Assembly (NCBI RefSeq): GCF_003751605.1
Contig: NZ_RJVJ01000002.1
Span: 186,001-250,000, forward strand
Length of the DNA stretch: 64,000 nt
Direction of reading: 5' to 3'
From: Kitasatospora cineracea
GTDB lineage: Bacteria > Actinomycetota > Actinomycetes > Streptomycetales > Streptomycetaceae
This document shows positions 26,782 through 34,987 of this stretch, in pieces. Both the position numbers and the translations under genes were made by a program. The stretch's first letter is position 1, and every line of letters starts with the position of its first letter. The notes below the pieces were generated by a model that saw nothing but the letters and a program-made list of their open reading frames with translations, made no database searches and was not told the origin of the DNA.

Positions 26782-27663
26782 TCAGTCTCCGTTCAGGGCG
26801 GTGCCGAGGTGCGGGGGCCAGTCGACGGGGCGGGGGCCGTGGGCGTGCAGCAGGGCGAGGGCGATCCGGTCGAGGCCGAAGGCGGTGCAGGCGGTGTGGC
26901 CGGTGGTGCCGTCGGCGGTGAAGTCGAAGGCTTCGCCGAAGTGGTCCTTGTGGATGTTGGCGGAGGCGATGGCCTGGGGCAGGCCGTCGGCCACCGGGAC
27001 GCGCAGTTCGAACTTCAGCTCCTGGGCGCGCTGGGCGGCTTGGTAGAGCTTGCGGCCGCCGCCGAAGAACGGGTCGTCGGCGAGTTCGACCGAGGGCTTC
27101 AGGCCGAGGCCCTCCAGCCAGTCGGCGACCCGCTGCAGCCAGTGCTCGCGCCACTCCTGGCAGTGCGCGGGGGTGCCGGCGGTGACGAGTTCGGCCATCC
27201 GGAAGCTGCGCAGCCGGCCGGGTTCGGCGGTGGCCTCCTGCCGGAAGCACTGCGCCTCGACGCTGTAGCGGACGGGCGCGGCGAGGTCCTGCCCGGTCAG
27301 GGTGGCGTAGACGGGGTAGCAGGCGGCGGGCAGCAGGACCAGGTCGGTGATCTCCTGCCTGGCGTGCCAGGGGCCGGACTCGGCGATCAGCGGGGCGAGG
27401 GCGCGCCATTCGGAGGCGCTGCCGGTGTAGCTGTGCACGGTGCCGAGCAGGTGCGGGAAGGAGGCTGCGAAGCCGGCCCGTTCGATGGTGGCGCGGGAGA
27501 TCACCGGCGGGACGACCAGCCGTTCGAAGGGCTCGTCGGCGGCCAGCCGGGCGATCGACTCGCGCAGCGCGCCGAGCAGCTTCTCGTAGGCGGCGGGCTG
27601 GAGTTGGACGCCGGGCGCGGCGGTGGGCAGCGGGGTGGCGTCGTCGGGGTGGCGGGTGCTCAT
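26782..27663 (-). CDS. Class II aaRS-like amino acid:carrier protein ligase
   Basis: This 293-aa protein resembles the catalytic core of class II (atypical seryl-type) tRNA synthetases without a tRNA-binding domain. CFRQEATAEPGRLRSFRMAELV is motif 2 and HTACTAFGLDRIALALLHAHG is motif 3; internal Cys and Glu residues may bind zinc. Homologues of this type aminoacylate the phosphopantetheine of a small carrier protein, not tRNA. The carrier gene two positions upstream in the same operon supports that role. Which amino acid is used (Gly and Ala are known for relatives) cannot be read from sequence. Confidence 0.88.
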   Translation of the reverse strand: MSTRHPDDATPLPTAAPGVQLQPAAYEKLLGALRESIARLAADEPFERLVVPPVISRATIERAGFAASFPHLLGTVHSYTGSASEWRALAPLIAESGPWHARQEITDLVLLPAACYPVYATLTGQDLAAPVRYSVEAQCFRQEATAEPGRLRSFRMAELVTAGTPAHCQEWREHWLQRVADWLEGLGLKPSVELADDPFFGGGRKLYQAAQRAQELKFELRVPVADGLPQAIASANIHKDHFGEAFDFTADGTTGHTACTAFGLDRIALALLHAHGPRPVDWPPHLGTALNGD

Positions 27664-27789
27664 GGCTCTGCCTCGGTCAGGGTCGGGGCCGGTGGTCGGC
27701 GGCGGCAGCGGGGAGGGCGCGGGGCGGGGCGGGCGCGGGGTGGCGGGGGAACGGCGGCGGGCCCGCCTCCGGGCCCGGTCGGGCGTCGG

Positions 27790-28677
27790 TCACGGGGCGG
27801 GTTCCGCGGGTGCCCAGTGGGCGAGGTCGAGGCGGCCGGTCTCCGGTTCGTGGTCGGCGAGCGCGAGGGGGAGGCCGGCCAGTCCGGGGTCGGCGAGGGC
27901 CGCACCGAGGGCGGCCCAGCCGCCGGTGTACGGGTTGCCGGGGCGGGCGGTGCGGGTCCGCGGGCCGGGCGGCGGCGTGGCGGCGGCCAGGCCGGGGCCG
28001 AGCAGCAGCACCGTGTCGGCGGGCAGTTCGGCGCACAACTCTTTGAGTGCACCGTCGACTTGACGGTCCGTCAGTTTCGGTGTGCTGTGCAGTTCCCGCA
28101 GTGCGCGGCCGGGCGTCCCGGCCTCCGGGTCCGCCTCCCAGAGCAGGGCGGCGGCGGAGTGCCGGTCGGGGAGCCGGGCGGGCCGGTGCGGGCGGTGGTG
28201 CAGGTCGGCCTGTTCGACGGCGATCAGCAGGGCGCGCCGGGCCCCGGCGGTGCGGGCGTACGCGTCGGCGATCCGCAGCGCGCTGAACGCGGCGCCGGCG
28301 CCCTCGTCGCAGAGCGCGAAGGACAGCGGCTCGCCCGGGCAGACCCCGGCGAGGTGCAGGGCCACGGCCTGTCCGGGGCGGACGTCGGGCGTGGCGTACA
28401 CCAGCAGCAGCAGGTCGACCGGGCGGGCCGGGTCGGTCAGGGCGTCGATGGCGCGTTCGGCCAGCGCGGCGTACGACTGCCCGCGGGCCCCGGCCAGCGC
28501 GTCCTCGTCGAGCTGCACCCCGTACGGGCGGGACAGGTCGGCGGTGAAGGTGCGCAGGTCGGGGTCGGCGGCGAGCGGGGAGTGGCCGGGCAGGTCGAGG
28601 GCGTGGGCGGCGGTCAGGCGCAGCGGGGAGGCGGCGCGCGACAGGGTGGTGGCGGGGAGCGGTCCGCGGACGCGCAC
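27790..28677 (-). CDS. KASIII-like protein, catalytic Cys not evident
   Basis: This 295-aa thiolase-fold protein is shorter than normal FabH (~330). The block FALCDEGAGAAFSALRIADAY aligns with the KASIII active-site loop, but alignment by the conserved AL puts Ala where the nucleophilic Cys should be; a Cys lies a few residues earlier. No clear His/Asn pair is seen in the C-terminal half. GTG 28677 has GAGGAC 8 nt upstream, 5 nt after the carrier-protein stop. It may be a partner or structural subunit of the KASIII at 29248, or an acyltransferase. Followed by 126 nt without a gene. Confidence 0.68.
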   Translation of the reverse strand: MRVRGPLPATTLSRAASPLRLTAAHALDLPGHSPLAADPDLRTFTADLSRPYGVQLDEDALAGARGQSYAALAERAIDALTDPARPVDLLLLVYATPDVRPGQAVALHLAGVCPGEPLSFALCDEGAGAAFSALRIADAYARTAGARRALLIAVEQADLHHRPHRPARLPDRHSAAALLWEADPEAGTPGRALRELHSTPKLTDRQVDGALKELCAELPADTVLLLGPGLAAATPPPGPRTRTARPGNPYTGGWAALGAALADPGLAGLPLALADHEPETGRLDLAHWAPAEPAP

Positions 28678-28682
28678 GGTCG

Positions 28683-29084
28683 TCAGTCCTCGGCGATGAC
28701 GTGTCCGGCGACGAAGCCCGCCAGGGTGCCGACCGAGCGCAGGTCGTCCTGGTCGATGCCCTCGACGTCGATCTGCACGTCGAGGTGGTCCTCGAGTTCG
28801 AGGATGAGTTCCAGGGTGCCGGCGGAGGTCAGGCCGACCTCGTCGAACAGGCAGGCGTTCTCGCCGATCTCGGGCAGGTCGCGCTTGAGCACCCGGGGCA
28901 GCAGCTGCAGGATCCCGTCGAGGGCGCGGCCGCGCAGCTCGGGGTCCACGTCGGCGGCGGTTCCGGTGGCGTCCGGGGTGTCGGCGAGGGCTGCCGCGCC
29001 GGTGGTGTCCGGAGCGTCGGCGAGGGCTACCGCGCCGGTGGTGGCGTTTTCGGGCAGGGCGAGGTCGGTGGCGGAGTCGGTCAT
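28683..29084 (-). CDS. Acyl/aminoacyl carrier protein with long N-terminal linker
   Basis: This 133-aa protein has a C-terminal carrier domain (about residues 50-133) with CLFDEVGLTSAGTLELILELEDHLDVQID; Ser87 is the likely 4'-phosphopantetheine site. The first ~45 residues are an Ala/Asp/Thr-rich disordered linker with two near copies of ADTPDATG. ATG 29084 has AGGGGATC. It lies between two KASIII-type genes and close to the aminoacyl ligase, so it is the likely acceptor for that enzyme. Confidence 0.88.
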   Translation of the reverse strand: MTDSATDLALPENATTGAVALADAPDTTGAAALADTPDATGTAADVDPELRGRALDGILQLLPRVLKRDLPEIGENACLFDEVGLTSAGTLELILELEDHLDVQIDVEGIDQDDLRSVGTLAGFVAGHVIAED

Positions 29085-29247
29085 GGCGATCCCCTGATCT
29101 GGCCGGCACTCCGGCGGCGTGGCCGGGTGCGGGCGGGTGGACTGGGTGGCGTGGGCGCGCGGCGGCGCGGGCACGGCGGTGCGGGCGCGGCGCAGCCGGG
29201 CCCCGGCGGACGTCCGGCCGCCCCCGGTGTGCGGAGGGCGGGACGGG

Positions 29248-30180
29248 TCAGTGCTGGAGCACCATGGCGGCGAAGGTCGCGCCGATCCCGGACGCGGCGA
29301 CCAGGTAGCGGTCGCCGCGGCGGAGCAGGCCGCGGGTGGTGGCGGTGTGGTGGTTGAGCAGGATGTCGGCGGCGAAGCTGTGCCCCACCGCCGGGACGTT
29401 GTCCAGCACCACGCGGTCGGGCGGGTACCCGGTCCGGCGGCAGATCCGTTTCCAGGAGATCTGGTTGACGTTGTGCGGCAGCAGCAGCCGGATCGAGTCC
29501 CAGCTCTCGCCGGCCTCCTCCAGTGCGGCTTCCATCACGGCCGTCATCAGTTCCGGGTAGCTGCGCTGGTACTCCAGCATCAGCTCCGGGTCCTCGGCGA
29601 GCCGCCCGTCGAACTCGCCGTGCTGGTCGACCGCGTAGGACAGCACGCGGTCGCGTTCGCCTCCGGCCCGCACCAGGCAGGCCGCCGCCCCTTCGCCGAA
29701 CAGGGCGGTGTCCGGGACGATGCGGGCGTCCCGGGTGAAGGTCTTCTCGCCCGCCAGGATCAGCGCCGTCGCCGCGGGGTCCGGGTCTGCCGCCAGCAGC
29801 CGGCCGGCCACGTCCAGGGCCAGCAGCGAGCCGGCGCAGGCGTGGTGGGTGATGGTGAGGGCACGGGCGTGCGTCAGCCCCAGACGGCCGAGCGCGTCGT
29901 GCAGCGGGTTGTGCGGGTAGGGTGCCGCGATCGGCAGGCTGCGCGCGTGCAGCACGTACTTCACGCGGTGTTCGTTGCCGCGCAGCGGGGCCAGGGCCTT
30001 CGCTGCGGCGGTGAGCAGGTCGGTCAGGTCTCCGTCGGGGTCCACCCTGACCTGGTCCAGGCCGTGGAACCGGCGGAACAAGCTGATCTGACGTCCTGTC
30101 AGTCCCAGGCGCTCCCCGACCAGTTCGATCGGTTCGGCGACGGGCGGCAGGTGGACGGCGACTGCCTCCAGAGCGGTCAC
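29248..30180 (-). CDS. KASIII/FabH-like ketosynthase or acyltransferase with Cys-His-His
   Basis: This 310-aa protein has HHACAGSLLALDVAGR with nucleophile Cys115, LLLPHNVNQ with His236, and VPAVGHSFAADILL. In that last motif His267 replaces the Asn of the FabH GNTSAAS motif. A Cys-His-His set rather than Cys-His-Asn occurs in KASIII relatives that act as acyltransferases. It begins the leftward operon 29248-25095. GTG 30180 has no ribosome site, but TACTAG ends 5 nt upstream, so the transcript is probably leaderless. Confidence 0.86.
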   Translation of the reverse strand: MTALEAVAVHLPPVAEPIELVGERLGLTGRQISLFRRFHGLDQVRVDPDGDLTDLLTAAAKALAPLRGNEHRVKYVLHARSLPIAAPYPHNPLHDALGRLGLTHARALTITHHACAGSLLALDVAGRLLAADPDPAATALILAGEKTFTRDARIVPDTALFGEGAAACLVRAGGERDRVLSYAVDQHGEFDGRLAEDPELMLEYQRSYPELMTAVMEAALEEAGESWDSIRLLLPHNVNQISWKRICRRTGYPPDRVVLDNVPAVGHSFAADILLNHHTATTRGLLRRGDRYLVAASGIGATFAAMVLQH

Positions 30181-30185
30181 GCGGG

Positions 30186-30191
30186 CTAGTA
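30186..30191 (-). promoter_or_regulatory. -10 element of leftward biosynthetic operon
   Basis: On the minus strand TACTAG lies 5 nt before GTG 30180, which has no Shine-Dalgarno sequence; this spacing fits a leaderless mRNA. A matching -35 is not obvious. The rest of the 240-bp divergent region (30181-30420) must carry the rightward promoter of the glycosyltransferase. Confidence 0.45.
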
Positions 30192-30420
30192 TTCCGTCGC
30201 CTCACCGGCCCGCACAAGAGATCGCCGACGCTTCCTTCCCGGGATCCCCCTGTGGTCTGTACCACTCCTCCCTCGTTTGCATACGACTCGTACGGGATTT
30301 CCGCCGGTGCCGCCCGAACCCCCGCCGGTTCCGGCCCGTCCGGGGCCGGTTGACGACCCGTCGCGCCCCGTCCGCGCGCACCGGCTCCGCTTCCGTTTCC
30401 GCCTCTGAGGAGAACCGCCG

Positions 30421-31644
30421 ATGTCCGCTCCCGCCGTTCCGCTGCGCCTGCTGATCGTGGTGCCCCCGCTGGCCGGGCACCTGCTGCCGGCCCGGGCGCT
30501 GGCCCTGGCCTGGGCCGCGCGCGGGCACGAGGTGTCCTGGGTGGGGCCGGAGCCGGCGCTGCGGCCGGTGCTCGGGCCGGACGCGGTGGTGCATCCGACC
30601 GGCGCCCGGCTGTTCCGCGAGCAGGCGGTGGGCGGGGCGGCGGCGGTGCGCTCGCTCTGGGAGGGCTTCGTGGTGCCGCACACCCGGTTCACCCTGGGCA
30701 CGGTGCGGCGGGCCGTCGCGCAGTGGCGGCCGGACGTGGTGCTGGTCGACCAGCACAGCCCGGCGGGCGCGCTGGCCGCGCACGGCGCGGGCGTGCCGTG
30801 GGCGAGCTTCGCGCCGTCCTCGCTGGAGATCGGCGACCCGCTGGACGGCGTTCCGTCGGAGGAAGGCGGCGGCAGCGACAACGGCGGCGGCGGGCTGGCC
30901 GGTTGGCGGGACGGGGTGCTGCGCGGCCTGTGGGAGCGGGCCGGGCTGCCCGCCGGGCAGTACACCGATCCGCGCTTCTCCCCCGGCCTGGTGGTCGCCA
31001 CCGGCAGCGCCGCCCTGCTCGGCCTGGACGCCGCGGCCGTCCCGGCGGCGTACGCACTGGTCGGCCCGCTGCTCGCGGAGCGGCCCGAACCGCCGTTCCC
31101 GTGGGAGCGGTTGGACCCGGCGCGGCGCCGGGTGCTGGTCACCATGGGGACGCTGTCCGCCGAGGTGGCGGGCGGTTTCCTGGACCGGACGGCGGCCGCG
31201 CTGGCCGAACTCCCGGACGTGCAGGCGGTGGTGGCCGCCCCCGGGGAGGCCGTGCTGCCGCCGGGCGCGATCGGGTGCGCGCGCGTTCCGGTGCTGGAAC
31301 TGCTTGAGCGCGGGGCGGTGGACGCCGTACTGTGCCACGGCGGGATGAACACCGTCGGCGAATCCCTCGTCCACGGCAGGCCGTTGGTCCTCGCCCCGAT
31401 CCGGCACGACCAGCCGGTGACCGCCGGACGGCTGGCCGCACTGGGTGCGGCCGTCCGGGTCGACTTCGCCACCGCCACCTCCGACCAGCTGCGTGCGGCG
31501 CTGCGCGCCGTCCTCGACCGGCCCGGGTACCGGGACGCGGCCGCGCTGCTGGGCCGTCAACTGCGGTCCGGCGGCGGTGCGGTGGCGGCCGCCGAGCGGC
31601 TGGAGCGGTTCGCGCGCGCACCGCACCGGACCGGCCCCGCCTGA
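30421..31644 (+). CDS. UDP/NDP-sugar-dependent glycosyltransferase (GT1, MGT-like)
   Basis: This 407-aa GT-B fold enzyme has an N-terminal acceptor domain (LLIVVPPLAGHLLPARALALAWAARGHEV) and a C-terminal nucleotide-sugar domain with RVLVTMGTLS and CHGGMNTVGESLVHGRPLVLAPIRHDQPVTA, the PSPG-like donor motif. It resembles macrolide and other natural-product glycosyltransferases. Its location between two biosynthetic operons suggests glycosylation of the cluster product. No deoxysugar genes are in the window, so the donor may be a primary-metabolism sugar such as UDP-glucose. Confidence 0.92.
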   Translation: MSAPAVPLRLLIVVPPLAGHLLPARALALAWAARGHEVSWVGPEPALRPVLGPDAVVHPTGARLFREQAVGGAAAVRSLWEGFVVPHTRFTLGTVRRAVAQWRPDVVLVDQHSPAGALAAHGAGVPWASFAPSSLEIGDPLDGVPSEEGGGSDNGGGGLAGWRDGVLRGLWERAGLPAGQYTDPRFSPGLVVATGSAALLGLDAAAVPAAYALVGPLLAERPEPPFPWERLDPARRRVLVTMGTLSAEVAGGFLDRTAAALAELPDVQAVVAAPGEAVLPPGAIGCARVPVLELLERGAVDAVLCHGGMNTVGESLVHGRPLVLAPIRHDQPVTAGRLAALGAAVRVDFATATSDQLRAALRAVLDRPGYRDAAALLGRQLRSGGGAVAAAERLERFARAPHRTGPA

Positions 31645-31804
31645 TGGTCCAGACCATTGTCGGCGGGCCGGGTCGGGCCCTAGGGTCTGCTCCGGCGTCC
31701 CCCCGCCCCTCCCCCGAAGCTCTTCCGAGCACCCGACCGCACCCGTCCGCACCCGTCCGCACGCGTGCACACCCATTCGCACCCACCGACCACAGGAGTC
31801 CGGG

Positions 31805-32767
31805 TTGATCGTGACCAAGGGGCTGCGCAAGTCCTTCCAGCCCCGCCGCGGCGCCGCCGCCGTCGACGCGGTGCGCGGCATCGACCTGAACGTCGCGGAG
31901 GGCGAGATCTACGGCCTCCTCGGCCCGAACGGCGCAGGCAAGACCACCACGCTGCGCATGCTCGCCACCCTGCTCGTCCCCGACGGCGGCGCGGCCACCG
32001 TGGCCGGCGCCGACCTGCGCGCCGAGCCCGGCGAGGTCCGCCGCCGGATCGGCTACGTCGCCCAGGGCGGCGGCACCACCGACCAGGCCACCGCCCGCGA
32101 GGAACTCGTCCTGCAGGCCCGGATGTACGGCATCCGCAAGGCCGAGGCCGTCCGGCGCGCCGAACAGGGCCTGGCCGCCTTCGGCCTGACCGAGTTCGGC
32201 GACCGGGTCTGCAAGACGTACTCGGGCGGCCAGCGCCGCCGCCTCGACCTGGCGCTCGGCGTCGTCCACCGCCCCGGCGTGCTGTTCCTGGACGAGCCGA
32301 CCGTCGGGCTCGACCCGCGCAGCCGCGCCCAGGTATGGGCCGAGGTCCGCCGCCTGCGCGAGCAGGGCATGACGGTGCTGCTGACCACCCACTACCTGGA
32401 CGAGGCCGACGCCCTGTGCGACCGGATCGGCATCGTCGACAACGGCGGCATCGTCACCGAGGGCACCCCCGAGGAACTCAAGCGGAAGATCTCCGGCGAC
32501 TCCGTCACCATCGGCCTGCCCGAGGCCGGGGCCACCGACCGCGCCGAGCGCGAGCTGGCCGAACTCCCCTGCGTGCAGCGTCTGGAGGCACTGCCGGACG
32601 GGGACGGGCTGCGCCTGCACGTGGACTCCGCGGCCACCGCGATCCCGCAGCTGCTGCGCACCCTGGCCGCGGCCGGCCTGGAGCCGGAGCACGTCCAGTT
32701 GCAGCGCCCCAGCCTGGACGACGTGTTCCTGGCCCTGACCGGCCGCGCGCTGGTCCACAGCGGCTGA
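31805..32767 (+). CDS. ABC transporter ATP-binding protein (DrrA-like)
   Basis: This ~320-aa ATPase has Walker A GPNGAGKTTT, the Q-loop in GYVAQGGG, signature YSGGQRRRLDLAL, Walker B VLFLDEPTVGLD and H-loop TTHYLDEADALCD. It has the C-terminal ~80-residue extension typical of DrrA-type antibiotic exporters. TTG 31805 is preferred because AGGAG lies 6 nt upstream; GTG 31811 is an alternative. The partner permease follows after 59 nt. Likely exports the cluster product and gives self-resistance. Confidence 0.94.
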   Translation: MIVTKGLRKSFQPRRGAAAVDAVRGIDLNVAEGEIYGLLGPNGAGKTTTLRMLATLLVPDGGAATVAGADLRAEPGEVRRRIGYVAQGGGTTDQATAREELVLQARMYGIRKAEAVRRAEQGLAAFGLTEFGDRVCKTYSGGQRRRLDLALGVVHRPGVLFLDEPTVGLDPRSRAQVWAEVRRLREQGMTVLLTTHYLDEADALCDRIGIVDNGGIVTEGTPEELKRKISGDSVTIGLPEAGATDRAERELAELPCVQRLEALPDGDGLRLHVDSAATAIPQLLRTLAAAGLEPEHVQLQRPSLDDVFLALTGRALVHSG

Positions 32768-32826
32768 CCCCCCGCCCCCCCTTTTTTCCCACTTCCTCTT
32801 TCCGGTACCGAAGCCCCGAGGTCCCC

Positions 32827-33591
32827 GTGAAGCTCGCCCGCGACACCTGGCTGGTCTACCAGCGCCAACTCCTCCTGATGGCCCGCTCCCCCGTGTGGAT
32901 CGCCGTCGGACTGCTCCAACCCCTGTGCTACCTGCTGCTGTTCGCCCCGCTGCTGACCTCCGCGCTGGCCGCGTCCGGCGCGCACAGCACCGCCGACGCC
33001 TACCGGATCTACGTGCCCGGGCTGCTGTCCGCGCTGGCCCTGATGGGCGGCCTGTTCACCGGTTTCACCCTGCTGGGCGAGCTGCACGCGGGCGTCATCG
33101 AGCGGTCCCGGGTGACGCCGGTCAGCCGGGTCGCCCTGCTGCTGGGCCGGGCGCTGCGGGAGACCACGGCGCTGCTGATCCAGTCGGTGCTGATCGCCGT
33201 GCTGGCGATCCCGTTCGGCCTGACCGTGGGCCTGGCCGACCTGCTGCTGGCGCTGGCGATGCTGGCGCTGATGGCCCTGATGGCCTCCTCGGTCTCCTAC
33301 GGGCTGGCCCTGCTGGTGCCCACCGACGCGGCGCTGGGCCCGGTGGTCAACACCATCGCGCAGCCGCTGGCGCTGCTCTCCGGAACCCTGCTGCCGATCG
33401 CGCTGGCCCCGGTCTGGCTGCGCACCGCCGCGTCCTGGAACCCCTGCTACTGGGCGGTGGAGGGCATGCGCGCCCTGTTCGCCGGGCACCTGGACGCCCC
33501 CGAGGTGTGGCGCGGCCTGCTGCTGACGGCGCTGCTGATGGCCGTCGCGGTGGCCTGGTCGGCGCGGCTGTTCGCCCAGCGGATCCGCTGA
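32827..33591 (+). CDS. ABC-2 type transporter permease (DrrB-like)
   Basis: This 254-aa protein has six predicted membrane helices and the ABC-2 signature region LLGELHAGVIERSRVTPVSRVALLLGRALRE, followed by LSGTLLPIALAPVWLRTAASWNPCYWAVEGMRALFAG. GTG 32827 has GAGG upstream. It pairs with the ATPase at 31805. A strong bidirectional hairpin terminator follows at 33601. Confidence 0.93.
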   Translation: MKLARDTWLVYQRQLLLMARSPVWIAVGLLQPLCYLLLFAPLLTSALAASGAHSTADAYRIYVPGLLSALALMGGLFTGFTLLGELHAGVIERSRVTPVSRVALLLGRALRETTALLIQSVLIAVLAIPFGLTVGLADLLLALAMLALMALMASSVSYGLALLVPTDAALGPVVNTIAQPLALLSGTLLPIALAPVWLRTAASWNPCYWAVEGMRALFAGHLDAPEVWRGLLLTALLMAVAVAWSARLFAQRIR

Positions 33592-33600
33592 CGGCCGAGC

Positions 33601-33653
33601 GCACGGCTGAGCGGGGCCCGGCGGCCGGTGTGCCGGGCCCCGCTCAGCCGTGC
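33601..33653. terminator. Strong bidirectional hairpin terminator
   Basis: A perfect 22-bp stem (33601-33622 with 33632-33653, starting GCACGGCTGAGCGGGGCC) encloses a 9-nt loop. It is followed by extra partial copies of CAGCCGTGCG. It lies between the convergent ABC permease and aminotransferase genes. Confidence 0.85.
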
Positions 33654-33679
33654 GCTCAGCCGTGCGTTCGGCCGTGCGC

Positions 33680-34987
33680 TCAGCCGCCTTCCGGCAGCCG
33701 CTCCTTGACGAAGGCGGCCAACCGCCTCACCCCGTCCGCGATCCGGTCCGGCGCCAGGTAGGAGCAGGAGAGCCGCAGTTGGTGTTCGCCGCCCCCTCCG
33801 GGGTGGAAGCCGTCCATCGGCGTCCACAGCACGCCGTGCTTGCGGGCGCACGCGTCGAGGGCCCGGGCGTCGGCCCGGAACGGCACCGTGACGACGGCGA
33901 AGAAGCCGCCGTCGGGGTGGTTCCAGGAGACGCCGGGGACGTCCCGGAAGGCCGTCTCCAGCTCGGCCAGCAGGGTGTCCATGTTGCGGGCGTAGAAGCG
34001 CCGGGCGGGCTCGTTGGCGTCCCGCAGGCGCAGTCCGCCGTCCAGCAGCATGCCGCCGATGACGGCCTGGGCGAGGGCCGAGGTGTTGACGGTGGTCATG
34101 CTCTTGAGCTTGGCGAGCTCGTCGGCGAGCAGGTCCTCGCGGCCGTCCGGTGCGGCCACCCGCTGGTCGGCGACCACGTAGCCGACCCGGGCGCCGGGGA
34201 AGCAGGTCTTGGCGAAGGAGCCGAGGTAGACCACGTTGCCGCGGTCGCCGTCCAGGGCCTTGAGGGTGGGGCGGGGGTCGGCGGTGCGGCCGAAGAAGCC
34301 GTACGGGTTGTCCTCGATCAGCAGGACGCCGGTCTCCTCGGCCACCGCCAGCAGCCGGTGGCGGGCCGGTTCGTCCAGGCTGGCGCCGCTGGGGTTGGCG
34401 AAGTCGGGGACGACGTAGCAGGCCCGGGGGCGTTTCCCGGCGGCGCGCAGCTCGCGGACGGCCGCGGCCAGCGCCTCGGGGTCGAGTCCGCCGTCGCGCC
34501 CGGCCTCCGGGACGGGGTGCACGGTGAGGTCGAGCAGCCGGGCGGCGCCGGTGACGCCGACGTAGCAGGGCGCGGAGACCAGCAGCACGTCGTCCGGCCC
34601 GGCGCACAGGGCGCGCAGCACCAGCAGCATGCCCTCCTGGGCGCCGACGGTGACCACCAGCGCCTCGGGGTCGACGTCGATGCCTTCGTCGGCGGCCAGG
34701 GCGCGGGCGATCAGCGGGGCGATCAGGCCCTTGGTGCGCCCGTACTGGAACACCTCCTGGCGGACCTGGCTCTCCGTCAGGCCGCGTTCCTCGCGCAGGT
34801 GGCGCAGGTAGGTGTCCAGGTGCTTCGGGATGTCGCCCGGGTCGAAGAACTCCTCGTGCGGGCGGCCGGGGGCGAAGGAGACCGCCTCGGGGTAGCGGCC
34901 GGTGACCTCGTTGAGGAAGGTCATCGCGTCCAGCAGCGGATCGGCCAGCGAGCCGTGCAGGTCGGCGAGGTGCAGCACCCGGGTCAC
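33680..34987 (-). CDS. HpgT-like arylglycine aminotransferase (PLP, fold type I)
   Basis: This 435-aa enzyme has AVSFAPGRPHEEFFD, VTVGAQEGMLLVLRALCAGPDDVLLV, VVPDFANPSG and YLGSFAKTCFPGARVGYV (PLP-Lys in SFAKT). The opening MTFLNEVTGRYPEAVSFAPG and the VGAQE block are those of HpgT, the (S)-4-hydroxy- and 3,5-dihydroxyphenylglycine transaminase of glycopeptide and CDA clusters. It would aminate an arylglyoxylate to an L-arylglycine, often with tyrosine as amino donor. The start GTG overlaps the upstream hydrolase stop as GTGA. Together with the oxidase at 36943 and synthase at 45345 it completes an Hpg pathway. Confidence 0.88.
   Translation of the reverse strand: MTRVLHLADLHGSLADPLLDAMTFLNEVTGRYPEAVSFAPGRPHEEFFDPGDIPKHLDTYLRHLREERGLTESQVRQEVFQYGRTKGLIAPLIARALAADEGIDVDPEALVVTVGAQEGMLLVLRALCAGPDDVLLVSAPCYVGVTGAARLLDLTVHPVPEAGRDGGLDPEALAAAVRELRAAGKRPRACYVVPDFANPSGASLDEPARHRLLAVAEETGVLLIEDNPYGFFGRTADPRPTLKALDGDRGNVVYLGSFAKTCFPGARVGYVVADQRVAAPDGREDLLADELAKLKSMTTVNTSALAQAVIGGMLLDGGLRLRDANEPARRFYARNMDTLLAELETAFRDVPGVSWNHPDGGFFAVVTVPFRADARALDACARKHGVLWTPMDGFHPGGGGEHQLRLSCSYLAPDRIADGVRRLAAFVKERLPEGG

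Noticed and set aside
33601..33653. Hairpin as transposon end or attachment site
   Set aside because: No repeat of the sequence, no integrase and a position exactly between convergent genes fit a terminator better.
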